DNA of 64,000 nt from the NCBI GenBank assembly GCA_039180025.1, contig JBCDDZ010000002.1, positions 1 to 64,000 on the forward strand, written 5' to 3'. The notes beneath the pieces were generated by a model. That model ran no database searches. It saw only the letters and a program-made list of their open reading frames with translations, and was not told the origin of the DNA. Made by a program: the position numbers and the translations under genes. Positions 8,811-16,669 of this stretch are shown here, in pieces (within the stretch, counting starts at the first letter, position 1; the number at the start of each line of letters is the position of its first letter). The stretch is from Algisphaera sp039180025. GTDB lineage: Bacteria; Planctomycetota; Phycisphaerae; Phycisphaerales; Phycisphaeraceae.

Positions 8811-9629
8811 TCACGGTTCGGTCGTCCACCACTTTCGTCGCAGCGTCCGGGGGCTCTCGCCGAAGCGCGATTTGATGCTGCGCGAAAAATGGAAGGGCGT
8901 CGAAAACCCGCAGCGGTAAGCGACCTCGGAAACCGAAAGCCCCGTCGAACGCAGCAGGGTCAAACCGTACTCCGTCCGCCGGCTCCACAAGTACCGGCTC
9001 GGCGTCGTGTCCAGCCCCTGTCGGAACAGCCGGGTCAGGTGGTTGGGGGTCACGCCCGCGGCCTCGGCCAGGCTTTCCACGCGGATCGGCTCGGCCAAGT
9101 GCTCGGCCACGTAAGCACAAGCCTTCGCGAGGGGCACGGCCATCGGGGCTTGGCCCGGCAATCCGCCGCCGCGCAGCGTCCGGGCCGCCGACTCGAAAGC
9201 ATGAAACGCCGCCGCCCCCAGCGACCGGCTGAGGGGGTCGGTGGCTGCCGAGGGGGCCGCGTGGTGCCCGATCCCCAGCTCGATCAATTCGGTCAGCACC
9301 TCGGTCGTCTCGATCGACCACGGCAGGTTCCGCCGGGCCCAAAACGCTGACGAAGGGGCGAGATCGAACAACATCAGGCACCACGTATGACGCGTCGGCT
9401 CGTCACGGCTGAACCGAAAAAATTCCTCGGCCCCGGGGAGCAGCAGGCCACAGCGGCCCGGCTGAATCACCCGCCGCCGCCCGTCGATCGTCACCGCGGC
9501 CCGCCCCGACTCGACCACCATCAGCTGCAGGCCCACTTGGACCCGGGGCCCCAGTGTAGAGCCCGGCGCGTAGTCCACGCGGCCGAATTCCGCCCGGACG
9601 GAGATGGGCATAATGTTGTTTTCAGACAT
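8811..9629 (-). CDS. AraC-family transcriptional regulator
   Basis: A regulator of 272 residues if started at the ATG at 9629 (MSENNIMPIS). Upstream in-frame starts exist at 9650 and 9776, but the latter would run into the divergent desaturase gene. Residues to about 140 form a cupin-like effector domain (MVVESGRAAVTIDGRRR, PGRCGLLLPG). The C-terminal 100 residues hold two helix-turn-helix motifs: RVESLAEAAGVTPNHLTRLF and LSVSEVAYRCGFSTPFHFSR, the latter the AraC signature. It is convergent with the oxidoreductase and divergent from the desaturase fusion, which it may control. A 17-bp palindrome lies just upstream of the 9629 start and overlaps the 9650 one. Confidence 0.92.
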   Translation of the reverse strand: MSENNIMPISVRAEFGRVDYAPGSTLGPRVQVGLQLMVVESGRAAVTIDGRRRVIQPGRCGLLLPGAEEFFRFSRDEPTRHTWCLMLFDLAPSSAFWARRNLPWSIETTEVLTELIELGIGHHAAPSAATDPLSRSLGAAAFHAFESAARTLRGGGLPGQAPMAVPLAKACAYVAEHLAEPIRVESLAEAAGVTPNHLTRLFRQGLDTTPSRYLWSRRTEYGLTLLRSTGLSVSEVAYRCGFSTPFHFSRSIKSRFGESPRTLRRKWWTTEP

Positions 9630-9639
9630 GTTATTGCCG

Positions 9640-9656
9640 TCTACAGGCATTGTAGA
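9640..9656. promoter_or_regulatory. Perfect inverted repeat at the AraC/desaturase divergent promoter
   Basis: TCTACA-GGCAT-TGTAGA has perfect 6-bp arms with a 5-nt spacer. It lies 11 bp upstream of the preferred regulator start, in the 130-bp divergent region. It may be a regulator or repressor site that controls both genes. Position and symmetry are seen; function is inferred. Confidence 0.45.
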
Positions 9657-9759
9657 AGGGATTAGCGTATCAATAAAATAGTTTGTTATTCGACCGAGCC
9701 TCCGCCGAGCGGTCTCGCCGACCCACGGACTCGGGCTCGCCGCCCCGGAACTTCCCGCT

Positions 9760-12231
9760 ATGGACGCACGACCCACTCACCGTATCGAATGGTACCGCAC
9801 CCCCGTAGACCCGCCGCTCCTCCGCGAACTCAGCCAATCCAGCGACATCAAAGGCCTGGTGCAAGCGGGGGGGCACTTGGCGCTGACCGTCGTGCTGGGC
9901 GTGCTGACTTGGTGGGTCGCCGCTGAATATGCCTGGTACTGGGCGATCCCCTGTCTCCTGGTCTACAGCAGCGTCTTCAACATGCTCGGTTCGGGGGTCC
10001 ACGAACTGGTGCACGAACGGGTATTTGCCACCCGCTGGATCAACGGCGTCTTCCTCGACGTGATCTCGTTTTTTAATTGGTGGAACCCCCGCTTCTTCAT
10101 CCTCAGTCACAACGAGCACCACAAGTTCACGCTGCACCAGCCCGACGACCTCGAGGTGACTCTGCCGATGAAGGTCACGCCGCTGGGTTTCACTGTGCGC
10201 TGCATCATCTGGCCGCTGCACCCGGTGATGTCGATCTGGAAAACGCTTCGGATGGCCTTGGGCATCCGCCCCACGACCTGGGAAGCCCACATCCTCGGGC
10301 GGGTAGACGCTAAAGCCCGTCGCGGTGTCCGCAACTTCTCGCGGGCGCAGCTCGTGGGGCATCTGGCCATTATCGTTTACAGCGTTTACTCGGGCCACTG
10401 GGTCTTGCCGCTGCTCACCACCTTCGCGGGGTTCTACGCTCAGTGGCTGATGCTCCTGCTCGGCGGCCCGCAGCACATCGGGCTCGTCGACCGTGTCAAC
10501 GATTTCCGCCTCTGCTGCCGCACGTTCACGACCAACCCGCTATTCACGTTTCTTTATTGGCGGATGAATTTCCATATCGAACACCACATGTACCCGGTGG
10601 TGCCCTGCTACAACCTGCCGCGCCTCCACGCGGCGATCAAGCACGACCTGCCCCGCACGCCGCACGGCCTCTACGACACCTGGGTGGACATCGCCTACAT
10701 CATCAACCGCCAGGTCCACGAACCCGACTATCAATACCGCGCGCCGCTGCCCTCGGACCCCGAGTTCATCGACCCGGTCCACGGCCAGGTTCCGCCGCGC
10801 CCCCCGGCTCCGGCCGAGGCTACCGACGTGGCCGCCGCGTCGACCGTCACCGCGAAAGTGTGGGAGTGTGGCCTGTGCGGATTCATCTACGACGAAGCCG
10901 AGGGGCTGCCCGACGAAGGCATCGCCCCGGGGACGACCTGGGCCCAGATCCCCGACGACTGGACCTGCCCGGTTTGCGGGGTCGCCAAGGCCCAGTTCCG
11001 GATGATCGAGATCACCCGTGCCGCCGCCGCGGCCAAGCGTGCCGCCGACCCCGAAGCGGCCAACCCCGACACGTTCGCGGACCCGATCGTTGTGGTGGGC
11101 ACCGGCCTGGCGGGGTACGGCTTGGCCCGCGAACTGCGCCAACGCGAGCCCCGCCGCCCCATGATCCTCGTTACCCGCGACGGCGGTGAGTCTTATTACA
11201 AGCCCCTGCTTTCCAACGCCCTCGCTCAGGGTACCTCCACCAACGACCTGATCCTCGCTTCCGCAGAGTCCATGGCGTCCACGCTCTCGGCCCGCCTGCT
11301 CACCCACACCACGGTGCGTTCGATCGACCGCGCAGCCAAGACGCTGGTGACCGATACGCAATCCCTGAAGTACCACAAGCTCGTGCTCGCCACCGGGGCC
11401 GACCCGATCCGGCTGCCGCTACAAGGCGACGCCGCGGACGCGGTGTACAAAGTCAACGATCTCGACGACTTCCGCCGGTGGGCACAAGCGCTCACGCCCG
11501 GCGGCCGGGTGGTGGTCATCGGCGCGGGCCTGATCGGCTGCGAATTCGCGAACGACCTGTCGCTTGGGGGTTACCGGGTGCAGGTCGTCGATGTCGCGGA
11601 CAACCCGCTCGCGCGGCTGCTCCCGCCTTCGCTGGGCAGAGACTACGCGGACGGGTTGGCCCAGGCGGGCGTCCGCTGGCAATTGGGGGTGAGCGTGTCG
11701 TCGGTCGATCACGGCGAGGACGGCGTGCTCCGCTGTACCCTCAGCGACGGGCGGGTGCTCGAAGCAGATACCGTGCTCTCCGCGGTGGGCCTGCGGCCTC
11801 GGACCGGCTTGGCCGACGCGGCCGGCCTGGACACGGACCGCGGCGTGCTGACGGATCGGTTTCTGGCTACGAGCGACCCGGACATCTTCGCGCTGGGCGA
11901 CGGGGCGCAAGTCGAGGGCCAGGTGCTCCCCTACGTCGCCCCGATCATGCACCAAACCCGCGCGCTGGCCAAGACCCTGGCCGGCACCCCGACCGCGGTG
12001 GACTACCCCGTGATGCCCGTCGTGGTCAAGACCCCGAGTTGCCCGGCGGTAGTCCTTCCCGTCTCGCCTTCGGCCGAAGGCGAGTGGACGGCGGACCAAG
12101 AAGCCCCCGACGCGGCTCGTTTTATCTCGCCCGACGGGCAGACGCTGGGCTTCGCCCTGATCCGCGGTGCCACGTCTCGAGCCGACGCTTTGGCCAAGGA
12201 AGTGGCTTCGGACCCTGCGGTGGCGGTGTGA
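9760..12231 (+). CDS. Desaturase-rubredoxin-rubredoxin reductase triple fusion
   Basis: One 823-residue chain with three modules. Residues 1-330 form a membrane fatty-acid-desaturase/hydroxylase-type domain with hydrophobic helices and three histidine boxes: H81-E-L-V-H85, H117-N-E-H120-H121 and H272-I-E-H275-H276, ligands for a di-iron centre. Residues 365-418 form a complete rubredoxin with C370-x2-C373 and C403-x2-C406. Residues 442-823 form a rubredoxin-NAD+-reductase-like flavoprotein, with FAD motif GTGLAGYG (447-454), NAD-binding VVVIGAGLIGCEF, and FAD-contacting IFALGDGAQVEG. Short Ala/Pro-rich linkers join them. The design suggests a self-sufficient O2-dependent desaturase or hydroxylase drawing electrons from NAD(P)H. 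Domain identities are secure; substrate and reaction are not. The start is set by the divergent AraC gene; internal starts before the first helix remain possible. Confidence 0.93.
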   Translation: MDARPTHRIEWYRTPVDPPLLRELSQSSDIKGLVQAGGHLALTVVLGVLTWWVAAEYAWYWAIPCLLVYSSVFNMLGSGVHELVHERVFATRWINGVFLDVISFFNWWNPRFFILSHNEHHKFTLHQPDDLEVTLPMKVTPLGFTVRCIIWPLHPVMSIWKTLRMALGIRPTTWEAHILGRVDAKARRGVRNFSRAQLVGHLAIIVYSVYSGHWVLPLLTTFAGFYAQWLMLLLGGPQHIGLVDRVNDFRLCCRTFTTNPLFTFLYWRMNFHIEHHMYPVVPCYNLPRLHAAIKHDLPRTPHGLYDTWVDIAYIINRQVHEPDYQYRAPLPSDPEFIDPVHGQVPPRPPAPAEATDVAAASTVTAKVWECGLCGFIYDEAEGLPDEGIAPGTTWAQIPDDWTCPVCGVAKAQFRMIEITRAAAAAKRAADPEAANPDTFADPIVVVGTGLAGYGLARELRQREPRRPMILVTRDGGESYYKPLLSNALAQGTSTNDLILASAESMASTLSARLLTHTTVRSIDRAAKTLVTDTQSLKYHKLVLATGADPIRLPLQGDAADAVYKVNDLDDFRRWAQALTPGGRVVVIGAGLIGCEFANDLSLGGYRVQVVDVADNPLARLLPPSLGRDYADGLAQAGVRWQLGVSVSSVDHGEDGVLRCTLSDGRVLEADTVLSAVGLRPRTGLADAAGLDTDRGVLTDRFLATSDPDIFALGDGAQVEGQVLPYVAPIMHQTRALAKTLAGTPTAVDYPVMPVVVKTPSCPAVVLPVSPSAEGEWTADQEAPDAARFISPDGQTLGFALIRGATSRADALAKEVASDPAVAV

Positions 12232-12303
12232 CGGGGGGTATTGCCATCGTGCGGGTGATCGATTACCCGGCAGGCCTTTGACTTTATCTACGTCAAGGCT
12301 TGT

Positions 12304-12391
12304 CCCCGGACTTGCTCTCGGGAATCGCCCCCGGACCTGCCCCGGACCTGCCCCCGGAATCGTCCCCGGACTTCCCCTCGGGCTTGCCCCG
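12304..12391. repeat. Degenerate 12-bp tandem repeat (8 units)
   Basis: About eight units with core CCCCGG or TCTCGG/CCTCGG recur at 12304, 12316, 12329, 12340, 12352, 12364, 12376 and 12387, a spacing of 11-13 bp, mostly 12. Read on the minus strand the unit is roughly TCCGGGGRCAAG. It lies between the desaturase fusion and the GH42-like gene. The same kind of unit recurs within the carboxypeptidase gene near 28.6 kb. Confidence 0.75.
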
Positions 12392-12466
12392 TATGGCTAT
12401 CTTTGTGTTACAAATTACCGATGTTTCTTTCTTGGTCAGGGGCTCACGTCCCCGGAGTCTCCCGCA

Positions 12467-14491
12467 ATGCAACTTCAGCCGCTGCGCTACCGCCAGGTTC
12501 ACCTCGATTTTCACACCTCTCCCGATATTGAAGGCATCGGCGAGTCGTTTGATAAACAGGCCTGGCAGGACACCCTTCGGCTCGGCCACGTCGACTCGAT
12601 CACCCTGTTTTCCAAATGCCACCACGGCTGGAGCTACCACCCGACCAAGGTGGGCCAGACGCATCCGCAGCTCAGTTTTGACCTGCTGCGGGCTCAGTAC
12701 GACGCGTGCAAAGAGATCGGCGTGAATGCGCCGATCTATCTTTCGGCGGGCTACGACGAGGCCGCCGCCGACCTCCACGCCGACTGGCAGGTCCAACATG
12801 TCGACGGCCCGTCGCGGCCGCCGCTCGAACCCGGCTACCGCAAGCTCTGCTTTAACAGCCCGTACCTCGAATTGCTGTGCGCGCAGATCCGCGAGGTGGT
12901 CGAACAGTTCCCCGACTGCGACGGCATTTTTCTAGACATTATCCGTCGGCGGGCGTGTGTCTGCCCGCACTGCCTGGCCTGGATGCACGAGCGTGGCCTG
13001 GACGCACGGCGTGAGCAAGATGTCCTGGCCTGCTCGATCGCGGCGCTCGAGCGGTACTACGAGATGACGACCGCCGCCAGCCAAACGGGCCGCGACAGCA
13101 TGCCGGTGTTTCACAACAACGGCCACATCGAGCGTGGCCGACCCGACTTCTACGACCGCTTCTTTACCCACCTCGAGCTCGAATCGCTCCCCACCGGCGG
13201 CTGGGGCTACGACCACTTCCCGCTGACCGCCAAATACTGCGAAAAACTCCCCCACGATTTCCTGGGCATGACCGGCAAGTTCCACACCAGCTGGGGCGAG
13301 GTCGGCGGCTATAAACACCCCAACGCGCTCCGCTACGAGTGCGCCGCCATGATGGCCAACGGGAGCAAGTGCAGCATCGGCGATCAGCTCCACCCCGGCG
13401 GCACGCTGGATTCCAGCACCTACCGGCTGATCGGCCAAGCCTACGCCGAGGTCGAAACCAAAGAACCCTGGTGCGACGACACCGCCAACGTCGCCGAGGT
13501 CGCGGTCCTCTCGAGCGCCGCGGTCGGCGACGATCTGATCAACCGCGCGATCAGCGACCTCCCCGACGTCGGGGCCAGCCGGATCCTCTTGGAAGGGCAT
13601 CTGCTCTTCGGCGTAATCGACCAGTTCATGGACTTCACGCCCTACCGCCTCTTGATCCTGCCCGACGACGTCGCGATCAACACCAGCCTCCAGGCGAAGC
13701 TCAACGACTATCTCGCGCAGGGCGGGAAGCTGCTGCTCACCGGGACCAGCGGCTTCGCACAAGATGGCAGCGGCCCGGTCTTTGATCTCGGGGCTCAGTG
13801 GCTCGGCCAGAGTGAATTCGGCACCGATTACCTGCTGCCCGAGCCCGCGCTCCGCCCCGATTGGATCGACCAGCCGGTGGTCATGTACGCCCCCAGCCAG
13901 AGGATCAAGCCCACCCAAGGCCGTTCGCTGGGCGAGGTCTTCGACCCCTACTTCAACCGCGACTACCGCCATTTCTCCAGCCACCAGCACGCCCCGCACC
14001 GCCCCGAACCCAGCGGCTACACCTGCGGCGTGCAGCACGGGCCGATCACCTACCTCGTCCACCCGGTCTTCCGCATCTACCGCGGATGGGGGGCGGTCGC
14101 CTACAAAGACTTCGTCCTCCGCGTGATCCGGTCGATCCTCGGCGAGCCCCAGATCACCACCAACCTCCCCTCCACCGCACGGCTCACGCTCCGCGACCAG
14201 CCCAAAGAAAACCGCAGCATCCTGCACCTGCTTTACGCCAATACCGTCAGCCGCGGCGGCGAGATGCACCTCGACGGCGGGACCGTCAGCGGCCGCACCA
14301 CCGTCGAAGTCATCGACGACCTGGTGAGCCTCCACGGCGTGGAGATCGACCTCGACCCCGGGCACCCCGTCGCCGCGGTGAAGCTCCAGCCGCAGAGCAC
14401 TCCGCTCGAATTCACCACGCACGGCGAACGGATCCGTTTCACCGTGCCCGAACTCCGGTGCCACCAGATGATCGAACTCGCTTGGGCGTAG
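12467..14491 (+). CDS. GH42-like glycosidase with beta-galactosidase trimerisation-type domain
   Basis: A 674-residue protein starting at the ATG at 12467 (MQLQPLRYRQVHLDFHTSP); the frame is open upstream but runs through the 12-bp repeat, which is unlikely to be coding. The N-terminal half is TIM-barrel-like (FDLLRAQYDACKEIGVNAPI, CDGIFLDIIRRR) and contains a Cys cluster ACVCPHCLAW that may bind zinc. The middle resembles the class-I-glutaminase-like trimerisation domain of GH42 beta-galactosidases (PYRLLILPDDVAIN, DYLAQGGKLLLTG). No signal peptide is visible, so it is probably cytoplasmic. Catalytic residues cannot be assigned, and it may act on a sugar other than galactosides. It belongs with the sugar-catabolism genes upstream. 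Confidence 0.8.
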   Translation: MQLQPLRYRQVHLDFHTSPDIEGIGESFDKQAWQDTLRLGHVDSITLFSKCHHGWSYHPTKVGQTHPQLSFDLLRAQYDACKEIGVNAPIYLSAGYDEAAADLHADWQVQHVDGPSRPPLEPGYRKLCFNSPYLELLCAQIREVVEQFPDCDGIFLDIIRRRACVCPHCLAWMHERGLDARREQDVLACSIAALERYYEMTTAASQTGRDSMPVFHNNGHIERGRPDFYDRFFTHLELESLPTGGWGYDHFPLTAKYCEKLPHDFLGMTGKFHTSWGEVGGYKHPNALRYECAAMMANGSKCSIGDQLHPGGTLDSSTYRLIGQAYAEVETKEPWCDDTANVAEVAVLSSAAVGDDLINRAISDLPDVGASRILLEGHLLFGVIDQFMDFTPYRLLILPDDVAINTSLQAKLNDYLAQGGKLLLTGTSGFAQDGSGPVFDLGAQWLGQSEFGTDYLLPEPALRPDWIDQPVVMYAPSQRIKPTQGRSLGEVFDPYFNRDYRHFSSHQHAPHRPEPSGYTCGVQHGPITYLVHPVFRIYRGWGAVAYKDFVLRVIRSILGEPQITTNLPSTARLTLRDQPKENRSILHLLYANTVSRGGEMHLDGGTVSGRTTVEVIDDLVSLHGVEIDLDPGHPVAAVKLQPQSTPLEFTTHGERIRFTVPELRCHQMIELAWA

Positions 14492-14590
14492 CCGGGACTG
14501 GGCTCGGCGAAAGCTGAACGGCGGGCCGTAGTTGGGGTAGGATAATTTTGTCCGGCGTGCGACGAATAAGCTCCCCTCAGGAACCGGCCG

Positions 14591-14908
14591 ATGGCCAACC
14601 TCTCCCGCTTTTGTGAACGACACCCCGGACGCCCCGCGATCGGGGTGTGCGTGATGACCCGTCGGGCGATCTGCGCCGAGTGCTCGACCCAATACCGCGG
14701 GGTCAACTATTCGAAAGAGGGCCTGGAGCAGCTCCTGGCTCAGGAGCGAGGCCAAGAAAAAAAGGCCGGCTCCGGCGGGGTGGTTGCCTGGGCGTGCATG
14801 CTGCTGCTCCTCCCGGCGGCGGCGTACCTGATGTGGCTGGGCTTCGAACAGATCGGCCAGTTGACGGTGGACCTGTTGCAGATCGGCGATGCCGAGACGG
14901 GGGCCTGA
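14591..14908 (+). CDS. Small B-box-like zinc-finger membrane protein
   Basis: A 105-residue protein. The first 35 residues have ordered Cys/His ligands (C8, H11, C20, C28, C31), in the manner of a B-box or related zinc finger. A Lys/Glu-rich segment follows and then one transmembrane helix at about 63-83 (VVAWACMLLLLPAAAYLMW). It is the first gene of the forward MoxR module and is followed by the next gene 1-2 bp after its stop. It probably anchors a protein-protein contact at the membrane. Function is not known. Confidence 0.75.
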   Translation: MANLSRFCERHPGRPAIGVCVMTRRAICAECSTQYRGVNYSKEGLEQLLAQERGQEKKAGSGGVVAWACMLLLLPAAAYLMWLGFEQIGQLTVDLLQIGDAETGA

Positions 14909-14909
14909 C

Positions 14910-15707
14910 GTGAGTTCAATCACCGCGGTACTGGATCCGCAGACCGACCGGGGCCTCGCGCCCGCGGACCTGGCCTCCGCTTATCTGCGTCGGGCCGGGG
15001 GGCCGGCGGTCGTCCGCTACCTGGTGGCGGTCGCCCCGCTGGCGGCGGCGGCCTGGGTCTTTATCGACGCGGTGACCGCGCAGGACCGGCGGGCGCTGGG
15101 GGCCGCGAGCCTGATGATCGTGGGGGCGATGTTGTGGCGCTGGGTCGGTCTGGCGTGGGTGCAGGCCCGGGTCATGCGTGACGCCGGCCGACCGGCGCGG
15201 TGGCGCTGGGGCGCGGTCGCTGGCGTGGTGGCCTCGCGGCTGATCGCCCACATGGTGCTGGTCTGGGGTGGGCTCTTGGTATTGCCGGCGATCGTGGCGT
15301 TCCATTTCTCAGGCTTCGCCGCGGTGGGCGTTCTGGAACCCGGACGCCGCGGCGTGCTGGGTGCGCTGGGCGAGATGCTCAAGCTGGTCTGGAGCAACCT
15401 GCGGGCGGTTTGGCTCAGCAGCGTGGTGCTGATGGTGTACTTCTTTCTGGGCACGCTGTCGCTGATGTTGGTGCAGGGGATGCTGATCTGGCTCGTCTTG
15501 CCCAGCCTGTTCGGGATCGACACCACGGACCTCAAGCTCGCGGCGGGTGGCGCGGCGTGGTGGCTGTCACTCGTTTTTTTGGCGTGGCTGGTCTTCGATT
15601 TGTTCTGGCACGTCGCGGCGGTGTTCGCGGTCATCGACCTTCAGGCCCGGCAGACCGGCGGCGACCTGCTCAGCCGGCTGCGTCGGCTCCCGGGGGGTGG
15701 CGCGTGA
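14910..15707 (+). CDS. Polytopic membrane protein of the DUF4129/MoxR operon
   Basis: A 265-residue integral membrane protein with about five hydrophobic helices (for example LVAVAPLAAAAWVFIDAV, MVLVWGGLLVLPAIVAFHF, LVFLAWLVFDLFWHVAAVF). I chose GTG 14910, one base after the upstream stop and with GGGGG 6 nt before it; an ATG at 14889 overlapping the previous gene is the alternative. No enzyme motif is seen. The next gene begins inside its stop codon (GTGA), so the products are probably made together. Family not recognised; a membrane partner of the MoxR/DUF58 system is inferred from position. Confidence 0.8.
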   Translation: MSSITAVLDPQTDRGLAPADLASAYLRRAGGPAVVRYLVAVAPLAAAAWVFIDAVTAQDRRALGAASLMIVGAMLWRWVGLAWVQARVMRDAGRPARWRWGAVAGVVASRLIAHMVLVWGGLLVLPAIVAFHFSGFAAVGVLEPGRRGVLGALGEMLKLVWSNLRAVWLSSVVLMVYFFLGTLSLMLVQGMLIWLVLPSLFGIDTTDLKLAAGGAAWWLSLVFLAWLVFDLFWHVAAVFAVIDLQARQTGGDLLSRLRRLPGGGA

Positions 15708-16669
15708 CGTTTCGCGAGGGCTCGACAGCTAAGCGCGCTAGGTGCCGGATCGCGGGGCGGCTTGGCGTCGTGATGTCTTTATGGCTGGGCGTGAGTGTCG
15801 GGGCCCGGGCCGCCGAGCCGATGGAGTCGCTCTCCCCCCCGGAGCGGGTGGCCACCGAGGACGCCGCGGCCACGGCCCAATTGGAAGACGTGTTGGCCGA
15901 CCCGTTGTTTTCTCGTTGGAAGCTCCGCCAGGGGCGGGCGGTGGGGGGCCAGAACAAGATCGATACCCAGTCGCTGATCGACCGTTACGGCGAGCGGTTC
16001 GCCGACCGGATCGAGGCGTTTTTCGACTGGCTGTTCAATCGCAACCGTAGCTCCATGTCGCCCGCCACGGCTCAAAATTCGGGGTCGTGGTTCGATTGGC
16101 TGGGGTCGATCGGGGCGTGGCTCAAAACACTCGGGATCATCGTCTTGCTGCTCACGGCGGCGTTCCTCGGCTGGATCCTGTGGCAATACCTGCGGGGGCA
16201 ACGCGAGCTGCGCGCCCGCGCCGCCCCCGACCGGCAGGTGCTCACGGCGGCGCTCGACTCGGCAGACGCGCTCGTGGCCGATCACCACACCTGGGTCCGC
16301 CACGCCGAGGAGCTCGCGCAGGAGCAGGACCACCGCCTAGCGTTTCGCGCGATGTACCTGGCGCTGCTTTCCGGACTTCACGCGGCCGGAAGCATCCGCT
16401 ACCGCCGTGAACGGACCAACCATTGGTACGTGCAGGGGTTCCGGGGCGACGACACCCAGCGCGCCGGTTTCGCCGGGCTCACCGACCGCTTCGGCGAGGT
16501 GTGGTACGGCGAGCACGTCCCCAACGCGGATTCGTTCGCGCAGATCCAGACGCAGGTCCAAACCCTGCTCGACTACGCCGCGGCGACGCGGGAACGCCAC
16601 GCGGCACGGGCGGCGGATTCCGCCTCGCCCCCGCAGAAGATCGCGCCGGCCGGAAGGGGAACGCCATGA
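15704..16669 (+). CDS. DUF4129-domain membrane protein
   Basis: A 321-residue protein starting at GTG 15704, overlapping the previous stop; an ATG at 15773 is possible. There is a signal-like hydrophobic stretch ending GARAAEP, an extracytoplasmic region of about 100 residues, one strong transmembrane helix (TLGIIVLLLTAAFLGWILWQ), and a cytoplasmic DUF4129 domain (LAFRAMYLALLSGLHAAG, NHWYVQGFRGDD, FGEVWYGE). DUF4129 proteins typically sit in MoxR/DUF58 operons, as here. Biochemical role is unknown. Confidence 0.85.
   Translation: MTFREGSTAKRARCRIAGRLGVVMSLWLGVSVGARAAEPMESLSPPERVATEDAAATAQLEDVLADPLFSRWKLRQGRAVGGQNKIDTQSLIDRYGERFADRIEAFFDWLFNRNRSSMSPATAQNSGSWFDWLGSIGAWLKTLGIIVLLLTAAFLGWILWQYLRGQRELRARAAPDRQVLTAALDSADALVADHHTWVRHAEELAQEQDHRLAFRAMYLALLSGLHAAGSIRYRRERTNHWYVQGFRGDDTQRAGFAGLTDRFGEVWYGEHVPNADSFAQIQTQVQTLLDYAAATRERHAARAADSASPPQKIAPAGRGTP

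Noticed and set aside
12932..14923. 663-codon reverse open frame opposite the GH42-like gene
   Set aside because: Antisense shadow. The forward frame has domain structure and a sensible start, the reverse one does not.
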